Part shown: positions 63,866-64,000 of the stretch, piece by piece
Layout of the letters: the number at the start of each line of letters is the position of its first letter
How positions within the stretch are numbered: position 1 is the stretch's first letter
NCBI GenBank assembly: GCA_937997635.1
Contig: CALLFA010000086.1
Location: 1 to 64,000, forward strand
Direction of reading: 5' to 3'
Length of the DNA stretch: 64,000 nt
From: an uncultured Saprospiraceae bacterium
GTDB taxonomy: Bacteria; Bacteroidota; Bacteroidia; Chitinophagales; Saprospiraceae
Position numbers and translations under genes: made by a program
Notes under the pieces: generated by a model
Told to the model about the DNA's origin: nothing
The model's input: only the letters and a program-made list of their open reading frames with translations
Database searches by the model: none

Positions 63866-64000
63866 TTCAGACCTTGGCTGAGGCAAGATGCCTTCAGCGA
63901 CACAACTTCAGACCTTGGCTGAGGCAAGATGCCTGCAGCGACACAATTTCAGACCTTGGCTGAGGCAAGGTGCTTGCAACTACGCAACTCAGTCCTTTGC
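63866..64000. repeat. 41-bp tandem repeat, at least three copies
   Basis: Three direct copies of a 41-bp unit start at 63866, 63907 and 63948, with a fourth cut by the window end. Each opens TTCAGACCTTGGCTGAGGCA. The first two copies differ at only two positions; the third has diverged at its 3' end. Within the unit AGGCA-AGA-TGCCT can fold as a small hairpin and CCTTG/CAAGG (third copy) as another. No variable spacers are seen. The array extends beyond the window. Confidence 0.85.

Noticed and set aside
63866-64000. Possible CRISPR array at the right end
   Set aside because: The repeat period is 41 bp with the whole unit repeated; there are no variable spacers.

Overview
The window reads as ordinary chromosome of a Bacteroidota member, most likely a marine-type Saprospiria or relative (inference). 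The reasons are: promoters of the TTG / TAnnTTTG type with no clear Shine-Dalgarno sites; a PorW/SprE-like lipoprotein of the type IX secretion system; BatA- and BatE-like proteins, DUF4293 and DUF4199 proteins, OstA-like protein and split transketolase; 'choice-of-anchor B' secreted proteins; an IPTL-CTERM protein; and dense palindromic repeat clusters of a kind common in this phylum.

Layout. 1-483 is gene-free and carries an inverted cluster of palindromic units. 484-7396 holds an M20 amidohydrolase, a serine beta-lactamase-like hydrolase, RadC, a PLP trans-sulfuration enzyme coupled to a sulfotransferase-like gene, and a fungal-type cytosine deaminase. 7397-8007 is a second gene-free stretch with two more repeat clusters. 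8008-11858 holds an S10 peptidase, the two transketolase subunits and an HU protein. 12057-16188 is a three-gene peptide-type ABC transporter operon without ATPases. 16301-22123 holds an epimerase-like protein, a HAD phosphatase, an M23 peptidase and PorW/SprE.

22124-24198 is a decaying defence island: an hsdM N-terminal remnant with a stop and a frameshift, an AbiEii-like nucleotidyltransferase broken by an apparent one-base deletion, an intact AbiEi-like winged-helix gene, and a pair of matched inverted repeats that look like its operators. 24356-33719 is core: pheT, a coiled-coil protein, zapA, rny, a tail-specific protease and an ABC-F ATPase. 33857-36098 is a compact type II restriction-modification candidate: a 5-methylcytosine methyltransferase divergent from a small HTH regulator and an unfamiliar PD-(D/E)XK-like protein, probably the nuclease.

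36263-46952 is metabolism and envelope: esterase, DUF1080, PfpI-like, TlpA-like, BatA-like, a dihydroorotase homologue lacking metal ligands, DUF4199, two glycosyltransferases, a cysteine-less thioredoxin-fold protein and QueE. 47072-52287 is a secreted-protein cluster: a metzincin-like protease and two LVIVD-type proteins that share one C-terminal module, plus an IPTL-CTERM protein. 52407-55724 is a large Dna2-like fusion of RecB-type nuclease and SF1 helicase. 56046-63865 holds a DUF937/OmpA protein, a PDZ aspartic protease, L21/L27, a BatE-like TPR/SH3 protein, OstA-like protein, an FAD oxidoreductase and a DUF4293 protein. A 41-bp tandem repeat runs off the right end.

The best candidates for undescribed biology are the restriction-modification locus with its unfamiliar nuclease, the Dna2-like protein, the shared C-terminal module of the secreted cluster, and the palindromic repeat clusters, one of which shows compensatory stem changes. 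All functions are read from motifs by eye; no database search was run.
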